Source of the DNA: an uncultured Clostridia bacterium
GTDB lineage: Bacteria; Bacillota; Clostridia; Saccharofermentanales; Saccharofermentanaceae
DNA: 11,802 nt
Direction of reading: 5' to 3'
Assembly (NCBI GenBank): GCA_946405115.1
Contig: CAMJGB010000040.1
Location: forward strand, 1-11,802
Position 1 is the stretch's first letter; each line of letters opens with the position of its first letter. This document shows, one piece after another, positions 1-6,955 of the stretch. Position numbers and translations under genes: made by a program. The notes beneath the pieces were generated by a model. It saw only the letters and a program-made list of their open reading frames with translations. It was not told the origin of the DNA and ran no database searches.

Positions 1-1
1 A

Positions 2-394
2 CTGCATGTGATCTGTTCCGGATGGATATTCATTAAATCTCACGACTTAGGTAACGGGATCAAGTATGCAGGTCTTAATGTGAGGACCATAGTCCAGCGT
101 GTAACGGCAGTCCTGATGCTTATTCTTATTGGTGTTCATGCGAGTATGTTCTCGATGCTCCCCAAAGCGCTTGTTCCGCTTCTTATTGTTCAGATCCTGT
201 TCTTCGCATGCGTATTTACTCATGTAGGAGTCTCGGCTTCGAATGCGCTTATCACGTTCGGTCGGATCGAGTCTTCTAAGGGACGTAAGAGGGCTGACGT
301 TATCGCTTGCATCATCTGCGCAGTGCTGTTCATCGCAGCTTCCATAGTTATCACGAAGACTGAGTTCATTATGTTTACCGGAGGTGCCGCATGA
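2..394 (+). CDS. Fumarate reductase/succinate dehydrogenase membrane (cytochrome b-like) subunit, 5' end cut
   Basis: Reading frame 2 is open to the left edge, so this is probably the C-terminal part of a longer protein; a GTG at base 8 would give 128 residues, but no upstream bases remain to judge it as a start. Three hydrophobic helices are visible (about residues 31-49, 54-74 and 98-116, counted from that GTG). His44 and His72, in or at the ends of the first two helices, sit where b-heme ligands are found in SdhC-type anchors; this is by analogy only. The gene ends in an ATGA overlap with the flavoprotein gene, giving the C-A-B order known from Bacillus. Its role would be to anchor the catalytic subunits in the membrane and pass electrons to or from a quinone. 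The assignment rests mainly on context and helix/His layout, because these anchors diverge strongly in sequence. Confidence 0.7.
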   Translation: MHVICSGWIFIKSHDLGNGIKYAGLNVRTIVQRVTAVLMLILIGVHASMFSMLPKALVPLLIVQILFFACVFTHVGVSASNALITFGRIESSKGRKRADVIACIICAVLFIAASIVITKTEFIMFTGGAA

Positions 395-2028
395 CCAAGG
401 TTCTAATCATCGGAAGCGGTATATCCGGTCTTACCTGTGCGATCGAGTGTGCTTCAAGAGGCATAAGCACGATCCTCGTATCGCCGTTCCCGTCCGAAAG
501 AGCGCAGTCGGTTCTTGCTGCGGGCGGAATCAATGCGGTGCTAAGAACTGATAACGGCGATTCCATCGAACAGCATATTAAGGATACGCTTAACGGCGGC
601 TGCAACATCGCAGGCGTTAAGGCGGTAACGGGCCTTTGTTCCGAAGCCCCCGATATCGTAAGGTGGCTTGAGGGATTAGGCACGGTCTTTAGTAGGGACA
701 AAGAGAGCAAAATAATGCAGCGCCCGTTCGGAGGCCAGACTTATCCCAGGACGTGCTTTGCCGGTACTTCTACTGGCAAGCAGATCGTGACGGCACTTGT
801 CATGGAGACCAGGCGCTACGAGGGTAAGGGGCTGATCGAGAGGCGCTTCTGGACTGATTTCTACGGAGCTCTCATTAAGGATAAGACATGCTACGGTGCG
901 CTTCTTTATAACGAAGCTACGAGAACATTAGAGAGCGTTACTGCAGATGCTGTCGTAATCGCCACAGGCGGACAGAACAGGATGTTCAGCAAGACCACGG
1001 GTTCCACGCAGTGCGACGGGTATGCTGCAGGGAAGCTTTTCGAGCAGGGAGTGGAGCTTAAGAACCTCGAGTTCATCCAGTACCACCCCACGGCGATCGA
1101 GACTGATAGGAAGAACATGCTCATCTCGGAGGCGGCGCGCGGTGAGGGCGGAAGGCTCTACTATGAGGACGGTGGCAAGCGTGTTTACTTCATGGAGGAT
1201 AAGTTCGGCGAGAAGGGCAATCTTATGCCGCGTGATGTTGTGTCGAAGACGATGTATGAGACGGGAAGGGACATTTACCTTGATGTGTCGTTCTTGGGCA
1301 AGGCGCAGATCCTGGACCGTATCCCTGAAGTTTACGACCTTTGCATGAAGTACAGAGGATTAGATATCACGCGTGAGAGCATTCCCGTTAAGCCTTCGGT
1401 GCACTTCTTTATGGGCGGAATCGCGGTAGGCCTTAATCACATGACTAACATCAGTAATCTCTATGCTGTGGGTGAGTGCGCTTCGATCTACCACGGCGCG
1501 AACAGGCTCGGAGGCAACTCGCTTCTTGCAGCTGTCTATAGCGGACGCACTGCAGCGAAAGACATCGCATCACGTAAGGTAGAGCAGGAGCCTTCTGATT
1601 GGAGTGAGTTTGCTTCAAGGGAGCAGGGCAGACTCGAGGCAATTCGTGAAGCCGAGGGTGCTGTATTCTCGGTACACATTAAGAACATGCTTAGGGAGAA
1701 CATAACGGGTTCATTAGGCATAGTTCGCTCGGAGAAGGAGATCGATAAGAGTATCGAAGTTCTTGATCACTTGATCGACGTTGAGACTTCCGGAATGGTT
1801 CGTTACGACAGTTCCGAACTTGAGTACTTTAACTACAGTTTGGGCGGAATTCTTAAGTTAGGAAAGGCGATGCTCGTGTGTGCAAGAAGCAGATGCGAGA
1901 GCCGTGGCGCTCACTTAAGAAGCGATTACCCTGAGAGGGAAGAGAGCTTTAAGAAGGCGACGATAATAAGCTATGACGAAGGTGAGTTTAATACGAGGCT
2001 TGTAGGGGAGGACGCTTATGAGGGTTAA
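391..2028 (+). CDS. frdA: Fumarate reductase/succinate dehydrogenase flavoprotein subunit
   Basis: This is the FAD-binding catalytic subunit, 545 residues, interconverting fumarate and succinate on the cytoplasmic side. The N-terminal dinucleotide motif is GSGISG (8-13). Active-site elements of the family are present: QYHPT with His232, the Ser246-Glu247 pair replacing Thr-Glu, Arg281 in PRDVVS (the proton-donating arginine), His338 before MGGI, and Arg372 in HGANRLGGNS. The C-terminus keeps the ESRGAH...DYPER signature. The covalent FAD histidine of FrdA/SdhA is absent: the RSHT motif reads RAQS, with Gln39 in place of His. L-aspartate oxidase (NadB) shares this fold, lacks that His and has similar length, but the flanking membrane and iron-sulfur subunits favour fumarate reductase. 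The start is supported by GGAGG at 380-384, 6 nt upstream; it overlaps the previous gene by 4 bp and the next by 11 bp. Confidence 0.9.
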   Translation: MTKVLIIGSGISGLTCAIECASRGISTILVSPFPSERAQSVLAAGGINAVLRTDNGDSIEQHIKDTLNGGCNIAGVKAVTGLCSEAPDIVRWLEGLGTVFSRDKESKIMQRPFGGQTYPRTCFAGTSTGKQIVTALVMETRRYEGKGLIERRFWTDFYGALIKDKTCYGALLYNEATRTLESVTADAVVIATGGQNRMFSKTTGSTQCDGYAAGKLFEQGVELKNLEFIQYHPTAIETDRKNMLISEAARGEGGRLYYEDGGKRVYFMEDKFGEKGNLMPRDVVSKTMYETGRDIYLDVSFLGKAQILDRIPEVYDLCMKYRGLDITRESIPVKPSVHFFMGGIAVGLNHMTNISNLYAVGECASIYHGANRLGGNSLLAAVYSGRTAAKDIASRKVEQEPSDWSEFASREQGRLEAIREAEGAVFSVHIKNMLRENITGSLGIVRSEKEIDKSIEVLDHLIDVETSGMVRYDSSELEYFNYSLGGILKLGKAMLVCARSRCESRGAHLRSDYPEREESFKKATIISYDEGEFNTRLVGEDAYEG

Positions 2029-2692
2029 GATCTTAAGACAGAATAATCCGTACTCTAAGCCCTACTGGCAGGCGTTTAAATACGACGGTGACATGAACGT
2101 TTCTGTCGCGGCGGTGCTCGAGTACTTAAACTACAACGACGATGTTAAAGATGAGAACGGACACCATGCTGATGTCATTTCCTGGGAGTGCTCTTGCCTT
2201 CAGGCGATGTGCGGCGGATGCGCGATGGTAATTAACGGCAAGCCCGGTCTTGCCTGCGATACGTTCCTACGAGATCTTAAGGGAGACGAGCTTGTTCTTG
2301 AGCCTTTAAGAAAGTTTCCGGTCATAAGCGATCTTGTTGTCGACCGCGGGATCATTCAGGAGAACCTTAAGAAGGCGAATGCTTACATCGGCGAGTACGA
2401 GCACGACGATAAGTACAGTCAGGATCTCGAGTATCAGATCGGCCGCTGTCTTAAGTGCGGACTTTGCCTTGAGGCGTGCCCGAATTACGTTAAGGGAGTG
2501 AACTTCTACGGGGCGCTTTTTGCCAATGACAGCTACTTCATAAATGCGAGAAGAAAGAGCGATAAAGAAAGCGTGAAGAAGAACTACGACGAGCATTTCG
2601 CGAAGGGGTGTTCCAAGTCTCTTGCGTGTGAGAAAGTGTGTCCCGTGAACATACCGACGCTTGCCTCGATGGCTAGAATGAACCGCTTATAA
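2018..2692 (+). CDS. frdB: Fumarate reductase/succinate dehydrogenase iron-sulfur subunit
   Basis: This 224-residue subunit carries electrons between the flavoprotein and the membrane anchor through three clusters. The [2Fe-2S] ligands are Cys60, Cys65, Cys68 and Cys80 (CLQAMCGGC, then C twelve residues on), with an extra Cys58. The second domain has CLKCGLCLEACP (Cys144, 147, 150, 154) and CSKSLACEKVCP (Cys198, 204, 208). By analogy with E. coli FrdB, Cys144/147/150/208 would hold [4Fe-4S] and Cys154/198/204 would hold [3Fe-4S]. All expected ligands are present, so the chain looks intact. The ATG overlaps the end of the flavoprotein gene by 11 bp and follows AGGGGAGG at 2004-2011 with 6 nt spacing. 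It is the last gene of the operon; no hairpin terminator is visible before the next promoter. Confidence 0.92.
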   Translation: MRVKILRQNNPYSKPYWQAFKYDGDMNVSVAAVLEYLNYNDDVKDENGHHADVISWECSCLQAMCGGCAMVINGKPGLACDTFLRDLKGDELVLEPLRKFPVISDLVVDRGIIQENLKKANAYIGEYEHDDKYSQDLEYQIGRCLKCGLCLEACPNYVKGVNFYGALFANDSYFINARRKSDKESVKKNYDEHFAKGCSKSLACEKVCPVNIPTLASMARMNRL

Positions 2693-2715
2693 TAAGTATC
2701 AATCCGTAGTATAAT
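2687..2715 (+). promoter_or_regulatory. Probable sigma-A promoter of the symporter gene
   Basis: A perfect TATAAT lies at 2710-2715. A weak -35 (TTATAA, 3 of 6 to TTGACA) lies 17 bp upstream at 2687-2692 and overlaps the frdB stop codon. Transcription would begin near 2722, just ahead of GGAGG at 2731-2735, giving a leader of about 22 nt. With no terminator upstream, readthrough from the frd operon is also possible. Confidence 0.6.
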
Positions 2716-2743
2716 TACCCCGTTAAATACGGAGGTTGTTCTC

Positions 2744-4138
2744 GTGGATAATAAAGAGAGAGGATCCTTTAAAGGATCGATAGGATTTGTTCTTGCTGCA
2801 GCAGGTTCTGCAGTTGGACTTGGTAATATTTGGAGATTCCCTTATTTGGCTGCAAGAGACGGCGGCGGATTGTTCCTCGTTATCTATATCATTCTTGCAC
2901 TTACATTCGGCTTCACGCTTGTAACTACAGAAGCTGCAATCGGACGTAAGACGAAGCAGAGTCCTTTGACTGCTTACTACCACCTCGTACCGAAGTGGCA
3001 CTGGGTCGGATTATTCTCCTGTCTTGTTCCTTTCTTCATCGTTCCTTACTACTGCGCGATCGGCGGCTGGGTATTGAAGTACTTCGTTGTTTTCCTTACG
3101 GGACACGGTGCCGATGCTGCGGCAGACGGTTACTTCGGAGCATTCATCTCAGGTAAGACCGAGCCCGGTATCTACCTTTTTATCTTCCTCGTACTTTGTG
3201 CTGTAATCATCTACAAGGGTGTTAACGCCGGTATCGAGAAGTCCTCGAAGATCCTCATGCCTATCCTGCTTGTATTGTGCATAGGCATTGCTGTTTATTC
3301 ACTTACACTTAAGAATACTGACGATGCAGGCAAGGTCATAAGCGGCCTCGACGGTCTTAAGGTTTATCTCATCCCTAACTTCGAGGGAGTCGGAATTAAA
3401 CAGTTCTTCTCTATCACAATGGATGCGTTAGGCCAGCTGTTCTTCAGCTTGAGCGTTGCCATGGGTATCATGATCGCTTACGGTTCTTACGTTCCCGATG
3501 ATGCAAACCTCGTTAAGTCCATTAATCAGATCGAGTTCTTCGATACATTCGTAGCTTTCCTTGCAGGTGTAATGATCATTCCTGCGGTATTGGTATTCAT
3601 GGGTCCTGACGGATTATCCACAGGTCCTTCGCTCATGTTCGTATCACTTCCTAAGGTATTCATGCAGATGGGCCCCGTGGGTAATGTAGTGGGAGCCGTG
3701 TTCTTCGCCATGGTGCTTTTCGCTGCGGTAACAAGTGCCATGTCCTTGCTTGAAGCTGTCGTATCGAGCCTCATCGATGCGTTCAAGATGGAGCGTAAGA
3801 AGGCAACCATCGTCGAGTCCGTGATTGCGCTCCTCATCGGCCTTATCGTGTGCGCAGGATACAACGTGCTTTACTTCGAGTACCAGCTCCCGAACGGTTC
3901 CGTGGGCCAGATCCTCGACATGTTCGATTACGTCAGCAACAACATCCTGATGCCTATCATCAGTATCGCTACCTGCATCCTCGTAGGTTGGGTTATGAAG
4001 CCTCAGGTTGTCATCGACGAAGCTACGAAGAACGGTGAGAAGTTCGGAAGAAGGGGTCTTTATATCGTAATGATCAAGTTCATTGCCCCAGTATTCCTCA
4101 TTATCCTTCTCATCATGTCGTCCGGTATTTTGAAATAA
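2744..4138 (+). CDS. Na+-dependent transporter, neurotransmitter:sodium symporter (NSS/SNF) family
   Basis: A 464-residue polytopic inner-membrane protein that would import an amino acid or related solute with Na+. The family signature lies in helix 1: AAAGSAVGLGNIWRFPY (18-34), including the unwound region and the Arg31 gate. Helix 6 contains FFSLSVAMG (233-241). Thr330-Ser331 in helix 8 match the LeuT Na2-site pair. Length and the C-terminus suggest 11 helices, the shorter bacterial form (as in MhsT), not the 12 of LeuT. Asp267 falls where LeuT has the Na1 ligand Asn286, by eye alignment. Translation starts at GTG, 8 nt after GGAGG (2731-2735). The substrate cannot be read from the sequence. 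It is followed after only 14 bp by the two-component genes, which might respond to or control it. Confidence 0.9.
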   Translation: MDNKERGSFKGSIGFVLAAAGSAVGLGNIWRFPYLAARDGGGLFLVIYIILALTFGFTLVTTEAAIGRKTKQSPLTAYYHLVPKWHWVGLFSCLVPFFIVPYYCAIGGWVLKYFVVFLTGHGADAAADGYFGAFISGKTEPGIYLFIFLVLCAVIIYKGVNAGIEKSSKILMPILLVLCIGIAVYSLTLKNTDDAGKVISGLDGLKVYLIPNFEGVGIKQFFSITMDALGQLFFSLSVAMGIMIAYGSYVPDDANLVKSINQIEFFDTFVAFLAGVMIIPAVLVFMGPDGLSTGPSLMFVSLPKVFMQMGPVGNVVGAVFFAMVLFAAVTSAMSLLEAVVSSLIDAFKMERKKATIVESVIALLIGLIVCAGYNVLYFEYQLPNGSVGQILDMFDYVSNNILMPIISIATCILVGWVMKPQVVIDEATKNGEKFGRRGLYIVMIKFIAPVFLIILLIMSSGILK

Positions 4139-4146
4139 GTTATAAT
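4118..4146 (+). promoter_or_regulatory. Candidate promoter for a leaderless response-regulator mRNA
   Basis: A perfect TATAAT at 4141-4146 lies in the 14-bp gap after the symporter stop codon. Its last base is exactly 7 positions before the A of the regulator ATG (4153), so the usual start point coincides with the start codon. The -35 candidate at 4118-4123 (TCGTCC, 17 bp spacer) matches only 3 of 6. There is no Shine-Dalgarno sequence between the box and the ATG. Confidence 0.45.
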
Positions 4147-4152
4147 TAAGTC

Positions 4153-4845
4153 ATGAATTACGACTGCCTGATTATTGATGACGAGAAAGAATTAGCCGAT
4201 AACACGTGCGAATACTTTAATATGTTCGATGTGCCGTCGCATGCCGTTTATACCAAGGCGGATGCGATCGAGTTTCTTAACAGTAACGAAGTGTCGCTGA
4301 TCCTTCTTGATATCAATCTGTCAGATGGTTCCGGGTTCGAGCTTTGCAAGCACATAAGGCAGACGCTTGATACGCCGATCCTTTTTATCTCAGCACGTAA
4401 TACCGATGACGATAAGATCATCGCCCTTAACATCGGAGGCGACGATTATATCGAGAAGCCGTATTCATTGGGTGTCGTGCTTGCCAAGGTTAAGGCTGTG
4501 CTTAAGCGCCTTAACAAGACGACTGCGGTTAAGCCCGATGTTTACGATGACGGCCGCATCAAGGTAGATAAGCTCAACAAGACTATAAGCGTAGACGGTG
4601 AGAGCAAGAAGCTTACTTCCATGGAGTTCACGCTTCTTTCTTACCTTATTGATAACAGCGACAGGCTGATCACGAAGGCGGAGCTTTTTGATAACGTGTG
4701 GAAGGATAAGTTTACTTCAGACGGCACGCTTAATGTTCATATAAGAAAGCTTCGTGAGGCTATCGAGCCTGATCCCACAAGTCCCACATACATAATCACG
4801 GTGTGGAAGGAAGGTTATAAGTTCGTATCGGGGAACGCCGGATGA
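4153..4845 (+). CDS. OmpR/PhoB-family response regulator
   Basis: A 230-residue DNA-binding response regulator with an N-terminal receiver and a C-terminal winged helix. The receiver has acidic Asp9-Asp10, phospho-acceptor Asp53 (LLDINLSDG), Ser80 in the Thr/Ser switch position and Lys102 in EKPYS. The winged-helix domain spans about 130-226 with the usual LTSMEFTLLSYL entry, an NVHIRKLR recognition helix and a C-terminal GYKF hairpin. The start is fixed by an in-frame TAA at 4147-4149 directly upstream and by the typical beta-1 sequence beginning at residue 3. No ribosome binding site precedes it. Its stop overlaps the kinase start (ATGA), so the two are translationally coupled. Likely targets include the tandem TTAA sites at 6956-6993 before the ABC genes; this is inference from site geometry. 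Confidence 0.93.
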   Translation: MNYDCLIIDDEKELADNTCEYFNMFDVPSHAVYTKADAIEFLNSNEVSLILLDINLSDGSGFELCKHIRQTLDTPILFISARNTDDDKIIALNIGGDDYIEKPYSLGVVLAKVKAVLKRLNKTTAVKPDVYDDGRIKVDKLNKTISVDGESKKLTSMEFTLLSYLIDNSDRLITKAELFDNVWKDKFTSDGTLNVHIRKLREAIEPDPTSPTYIITVWKEGYKFVSGNAG

Positions 4846-6098
4846 AGAAGACCGGATTCATAGTTCTGCTCGTAATCACCTTCTTAGTCGAGATCGGGTT
4901 CAGCTATTTCCTTTACAACAAGATGGAGGACGTTAAGCAGGACGTCGTAGTCGTTAATGCATGCTTGAAGGAGATCGAGGATCATTACGGAGATTCTTCG
5001 TTTTATTTGACTGACATCGACTACACCTTAATCGACAACGATGGCAACGTTACCTTTAAGACTTCCGATGGTCTTTCCGAGACTTTGATGCAGGCTGTAA
5101 GTAATTCTGATTCTGTTCTTGATATCGAGTGTGACGGCGTTGTTGTGGGCAAGATGATCGTCCACAATTCTACTTCCGCTCTTGTTACTAAGTATAAGAA
5201 CCTGATCGTTGCAGGCATCCTGCTGATCTCGTTCCTGCAGGTAGTGATAATCGCGGTTTACTTCGTGTACTTAAGAAGAACGATAATTGTTCCCTTCGAG
5301 CGTCTCAAGGACTTCGCCGTAAGAGTCGCGGGCGGCAACCTCGACTTGCCGTTGAATATTGATAGGGGACACATCTTCGGAAGCTTCACGGAGGCTTTCG
5401 ACATGATGCGCGTGGAGCTTAAGAAAGCACGCCAGGCAGAGAAGGAAGCAAACGATGCGAAGAAGGAGATGGTCGCGAAGCTCTCGCACGACATCAAGAC
5501 TCCCGTAGCATCCATCAAGTCTTCTTCCGAGATTGGTTACGAGATCAGTAAGGACGAGAAGACGAAGCATTACTTTAATCTCATTAACGAGAAGTCGGAT
5601 CAGGTTACGACTCTGGTTGCTAATCTGTTTAATTCCAGTGTTAACGACATAACCGAGATAGCCGTAACCCCGATGGAGTACAGTTCTGAGATTCTTGCTC
5701 CCATTATTAACGGCAGTGATTATCTTAATAAGGCGGGTTCGTTTGTAGTTCCCGAGTGCAAGATTTTTGTTGATAAGCTTAGGATCCAGCAGGTGTTCGA
5801 TAACCTGTTCATGAATTCGTATAAGTATGCGGACACGGATATCGAGGTGTCATGCGAGTTTACTGACGGATATCTTGTGGTCGGTATTCGTGACAAGGGC
5901 CCCGGTGTTCCTGAGAACGAGCTTCCATTGATTTGTGAGAAGTATAAGAGGGGTTCTAACTGCGAGGGCAAGGACGGTGCCGGTCTAGGGTTGTACCTTA
6001 CCGATTACTTCATGAAAGAAATGGACGGCAAACTCGTTATTGAGAATGCCGCCCCTGGTCTTAAAGTATCTGTTTATATTAGAACTGTGGAAGGTTGA
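4842..6098 (+). CDS. Membrane sensor histidine kinase, partner of the upstream regulator
   Basis: A 418-residue kinase with helix 1 (about 5-24), an extracytoplasmic sensor of roughly 95 residues (25-119), helix 2 (120-143), a HAMP linker and coiled coil (about 144-210), and the DHp helix with phospho-acceptor His216 in SHDIKTP. The ATPase domain carries the N box (DNLFMNSYKYA, Asn321 and Asn325), the G1 box DKGPGVP (351-357), an F-box-like CEKYKRG and the G2 box GAGLGLYL (379-386). All catalytic motifs are intact. The sensor matches no ligand domain recognisable by eye, so the signal is unknown. It is coupled to the regulator gene by a 4-bp overlap. The stop codon at 6096-6098 abuts the stop codon of the convergent XRE gene with no base between. 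Confidence 0.93.
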   Translation: MKKTGFIVLLVITFLVEIGFSYFLYNKMEDVKQDVVVVNACLKEIEDHYGDSSFYLTDIDYTLIDNDGNVTFKTSDGLSETLMQAVSNSDSVLDIECDGVVVGKMIVHNSTSALVTKYKNLIVAGILLISFLQVVIIAVYFVYLRRTIIVPFERLKDFAVRVAGGNLDLPLNIDRGHIFGSFTEAFDMMRVELKKARQAEKEANDAKKEMVAKLSHDIKTPVASIKSSSEIGYEISKDEKTKHYFNLINEKSDQVTTLVANLFNSSVNDITEIAVTPMEYSSEILAPIINGSDYLNKAGSFVVPECKIFVDKLRIQQVFDNLFMNSYKYADTDIEVSCEFTDGYLVVGIRDKGPGVPENELPLICEKYKRGSNCEGKDGAGLGLYLTDYFMKEMDGKLVIENAAPGLKVSVYIRTVEG

Positions 6099-6605
6099 TC
6101 AGGCTTTCTTCCTGCAGTATCCGCCGCTTAAGAATTTCTCTCCGAGCGGTCCTGTTATGATCATTCCCAGAACAAGCATTCCGAATGAGATGCCAAGCAT
6201 CAGTCCCTGAATGAAGCCTATTACTCCTCCTGCATCTTCCGGTACAACATAAAGCGAGATGAGGTAAAGTGCCAGGGCTCCGATTCCTCCCATGAACATG
6301 AGGTTCATTCTCTTAGTTATCTTTTTCTTAATATCATTTGTATAATCCGCTGCCTGAAGCAGTGTATCTTTAAGTTCTGCATCCATATCAGGTTCTCTCC
6401 TTTGGCCGTTAAAAATATCTCTTAGATCAACGTCGTAAAAGTCAGCAAGTTCGACGAGAACATCGAGGTCGGGCATGTTGCTTCCCGTCTCCCATCTCGA
6501 TACCGTACGTCTCGAGACGAAGAACTTATCTGCAAGCTGCTCCTGTGTCATGTTCTTCTCTTTTCTTAATTCCTTAAGAAAATTGCCGATCTTGGTCTGA
6601 TCCAT
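6099..6605 (-). CDS. XRE-family regulator with two C-terminal membrane helices
   Basis: A 168-residue protein with an N-terminal Cro/C1-type helix-turn-helix (about 6-62, including MTQEQLADKFFVSRRTVSRWE), a charged linker (63-100), and two hydrophobic helices (about 101-120 and 127-151) with a short loop VPEDAGG, ending in a basic cytosolic tail. It would therefore be a DNA-binding regulator tethered to the membrane, sensing its signal within or across the bilayer without a phosphorelay. The start is well supported by GGAGG at 6613-6617 on the minus strand, 7 nt before ATG. That ATG overlaps by one base the TAA of the 68-residue upstream gene, so the pair should be made together. It sits between the two-component genes and the ABC genes, which suggests control of the ABC operon or of itself. 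The ligand is unknown. Confidence 0.88.
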   Translation of the reverse strand: MDQTKIGNFLKELRKEKNMTQEQLADKFFVSRRTVSRWETGSNMPDLDVLVELADFYDVDLRDIFNGQRREPDMDAELKDTLLQAADYTNDIKKKITKRMNLMFMGGIGALALYLISLYVVPEDAGGVIGFIQGLMLGISFGMLVLGMIITGPLGEKFLSGGYCRKKA

Positions 6606-6811
6606 TACATATCCTCCGGAGAATTATTCCTTCTGCAAGAATTATATCTTTTTAAGCTTGCTTTACAACCGATTGCATTTGATATGAATGTGCAGGCACA
6701 TCCGATGGGAAGATAGGGATAAAGCTGATCCTTGAAGAATGAGATCAGAATTAATGTGATTCCTGTGACAGCGATTACATAGTAGATGATTTTCCAGATT
6801 GTCTTTGACAT
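6605..6811 (-). CDS. Small two-helix membrane protein, unknown function
   Basis: A 68-residue protein I do not recognise. Two hydrophobic segments are visible (about 7-26 and 31-49) separated by a short loop with Lys-Asp, followed by a basic tail (KASLKRYNSCRRNN). It has four cysteines (38, 40, 49, 59), many for its size. It is very likely translated: AAGGAGG lies at 6821-6827 on the minus strand, 9 nt before ATG, the same arrangement as before the divergent ABC gene, and its TAA overlaps the ATG of the XRE regulator by one base. The coupling suggests a membrane partner of that regulator, such as an anti-regulator or co-sensor, but nothing in the sequence proves this. Confidence 0.75.
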   Translation of the reverse strand: MSKTIWKIIYYVIAVTGITLILISFFKDQLYPYLPIGCACTFISNAIGCKASLKRYNSCRRNNSPEDM

Positions 6812-6844
6812 TTTTGATGTCCTCCTTGTGTTTGTTATGGCTCG

Positions 6845-6873
6845 ATTATGCGGTCTGCCAAACTCGAGTTGAA
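6845..6873 (-). promoter_or_regulatory. Weak candidate promoter for the small membrane protein/XRE pair
   Basis: On the minus strand CATAAT (6850-6845) lies 17 bp after TTCAAC (6873-6868), a poor -35. The predicted start near 6838 gives a leader of about 27 nt before the ATG at 6811. The candidate -35 directly abuts the GGACACG-N4-GTCTCA element at 6874-6890, a natural place for a regulator. Confidence 0.35.
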
Positions 6874-6890
6874 GGACACGGAAAGTCTCA
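6874..6890. repeat. Copy 1 of GGACACG-N4-GTCTCA element
   Basis: GGACACG (6874-6880), four bases GAAA, then GTCTCA (6885-6890). The same two blocks with the same 4-base gap recur exactly 38 bp downstream. Outer GGAC/GTCT symmetry is retained, but the inner dyad of copy 2 is lost here. It abuts the candidate -35 of the minus-strand promoter, so it may be an operator. Confidence 0.55.
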
Positions 6891-6907
6891 AAACCCCTGA
6901 AATTACT

Positions 6908-6930
6908 AATGGGACACGACGTGTCTCATT
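6908..6930. promoter_or_regulatory. Copy 2: 23-bp dyad, candidate operator
   Basis: Arms AATGGGACAC (6908-6917) and GTGTCTCATT (6921-6930) pair at 9 of 10 positions, the tenth being a G:T mismatch, around a 3-base centre GAC. It contains the second GGACACG-N4-GTCTCA (6912-6928). No T-run follows it and it lies upstream of both candidate start sites, so it reads as a protein-binding dyad rather than a terminator. A dimeric XRE protein is the obvious candidate reader. Confidence 0.55.
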
Positions 6931-6955
6931 GGTTGCACCCCACAATTGACCTCTA

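Noticed and set aside
391..2028. L-aspartate oxidase (NadB) instead of fumarate reductase flavoprotein
   Set aside because: Length and the missing FAD histidine fit NadB, but the gene overlaps a full three-cluster FrdB gene and follows a membrane anchor gene, and no NadA or NadC gene is nearby.
2704..2732. CCGTA/TACGG inverted repeat covering the symporter ribosome binding site
   Set aside because: Only 5 bp with a 19-nt loop; its left arm lies upstream of the predicted transcription start, so it would exist only in readthrough RNA.
6090..6113. GGAAG...CTTCC inverted repeat at the kinase/XRE junction as a terminator
   Set aside because: Five-bp stem with a long loop and no T-run on either strand; too weak to call.
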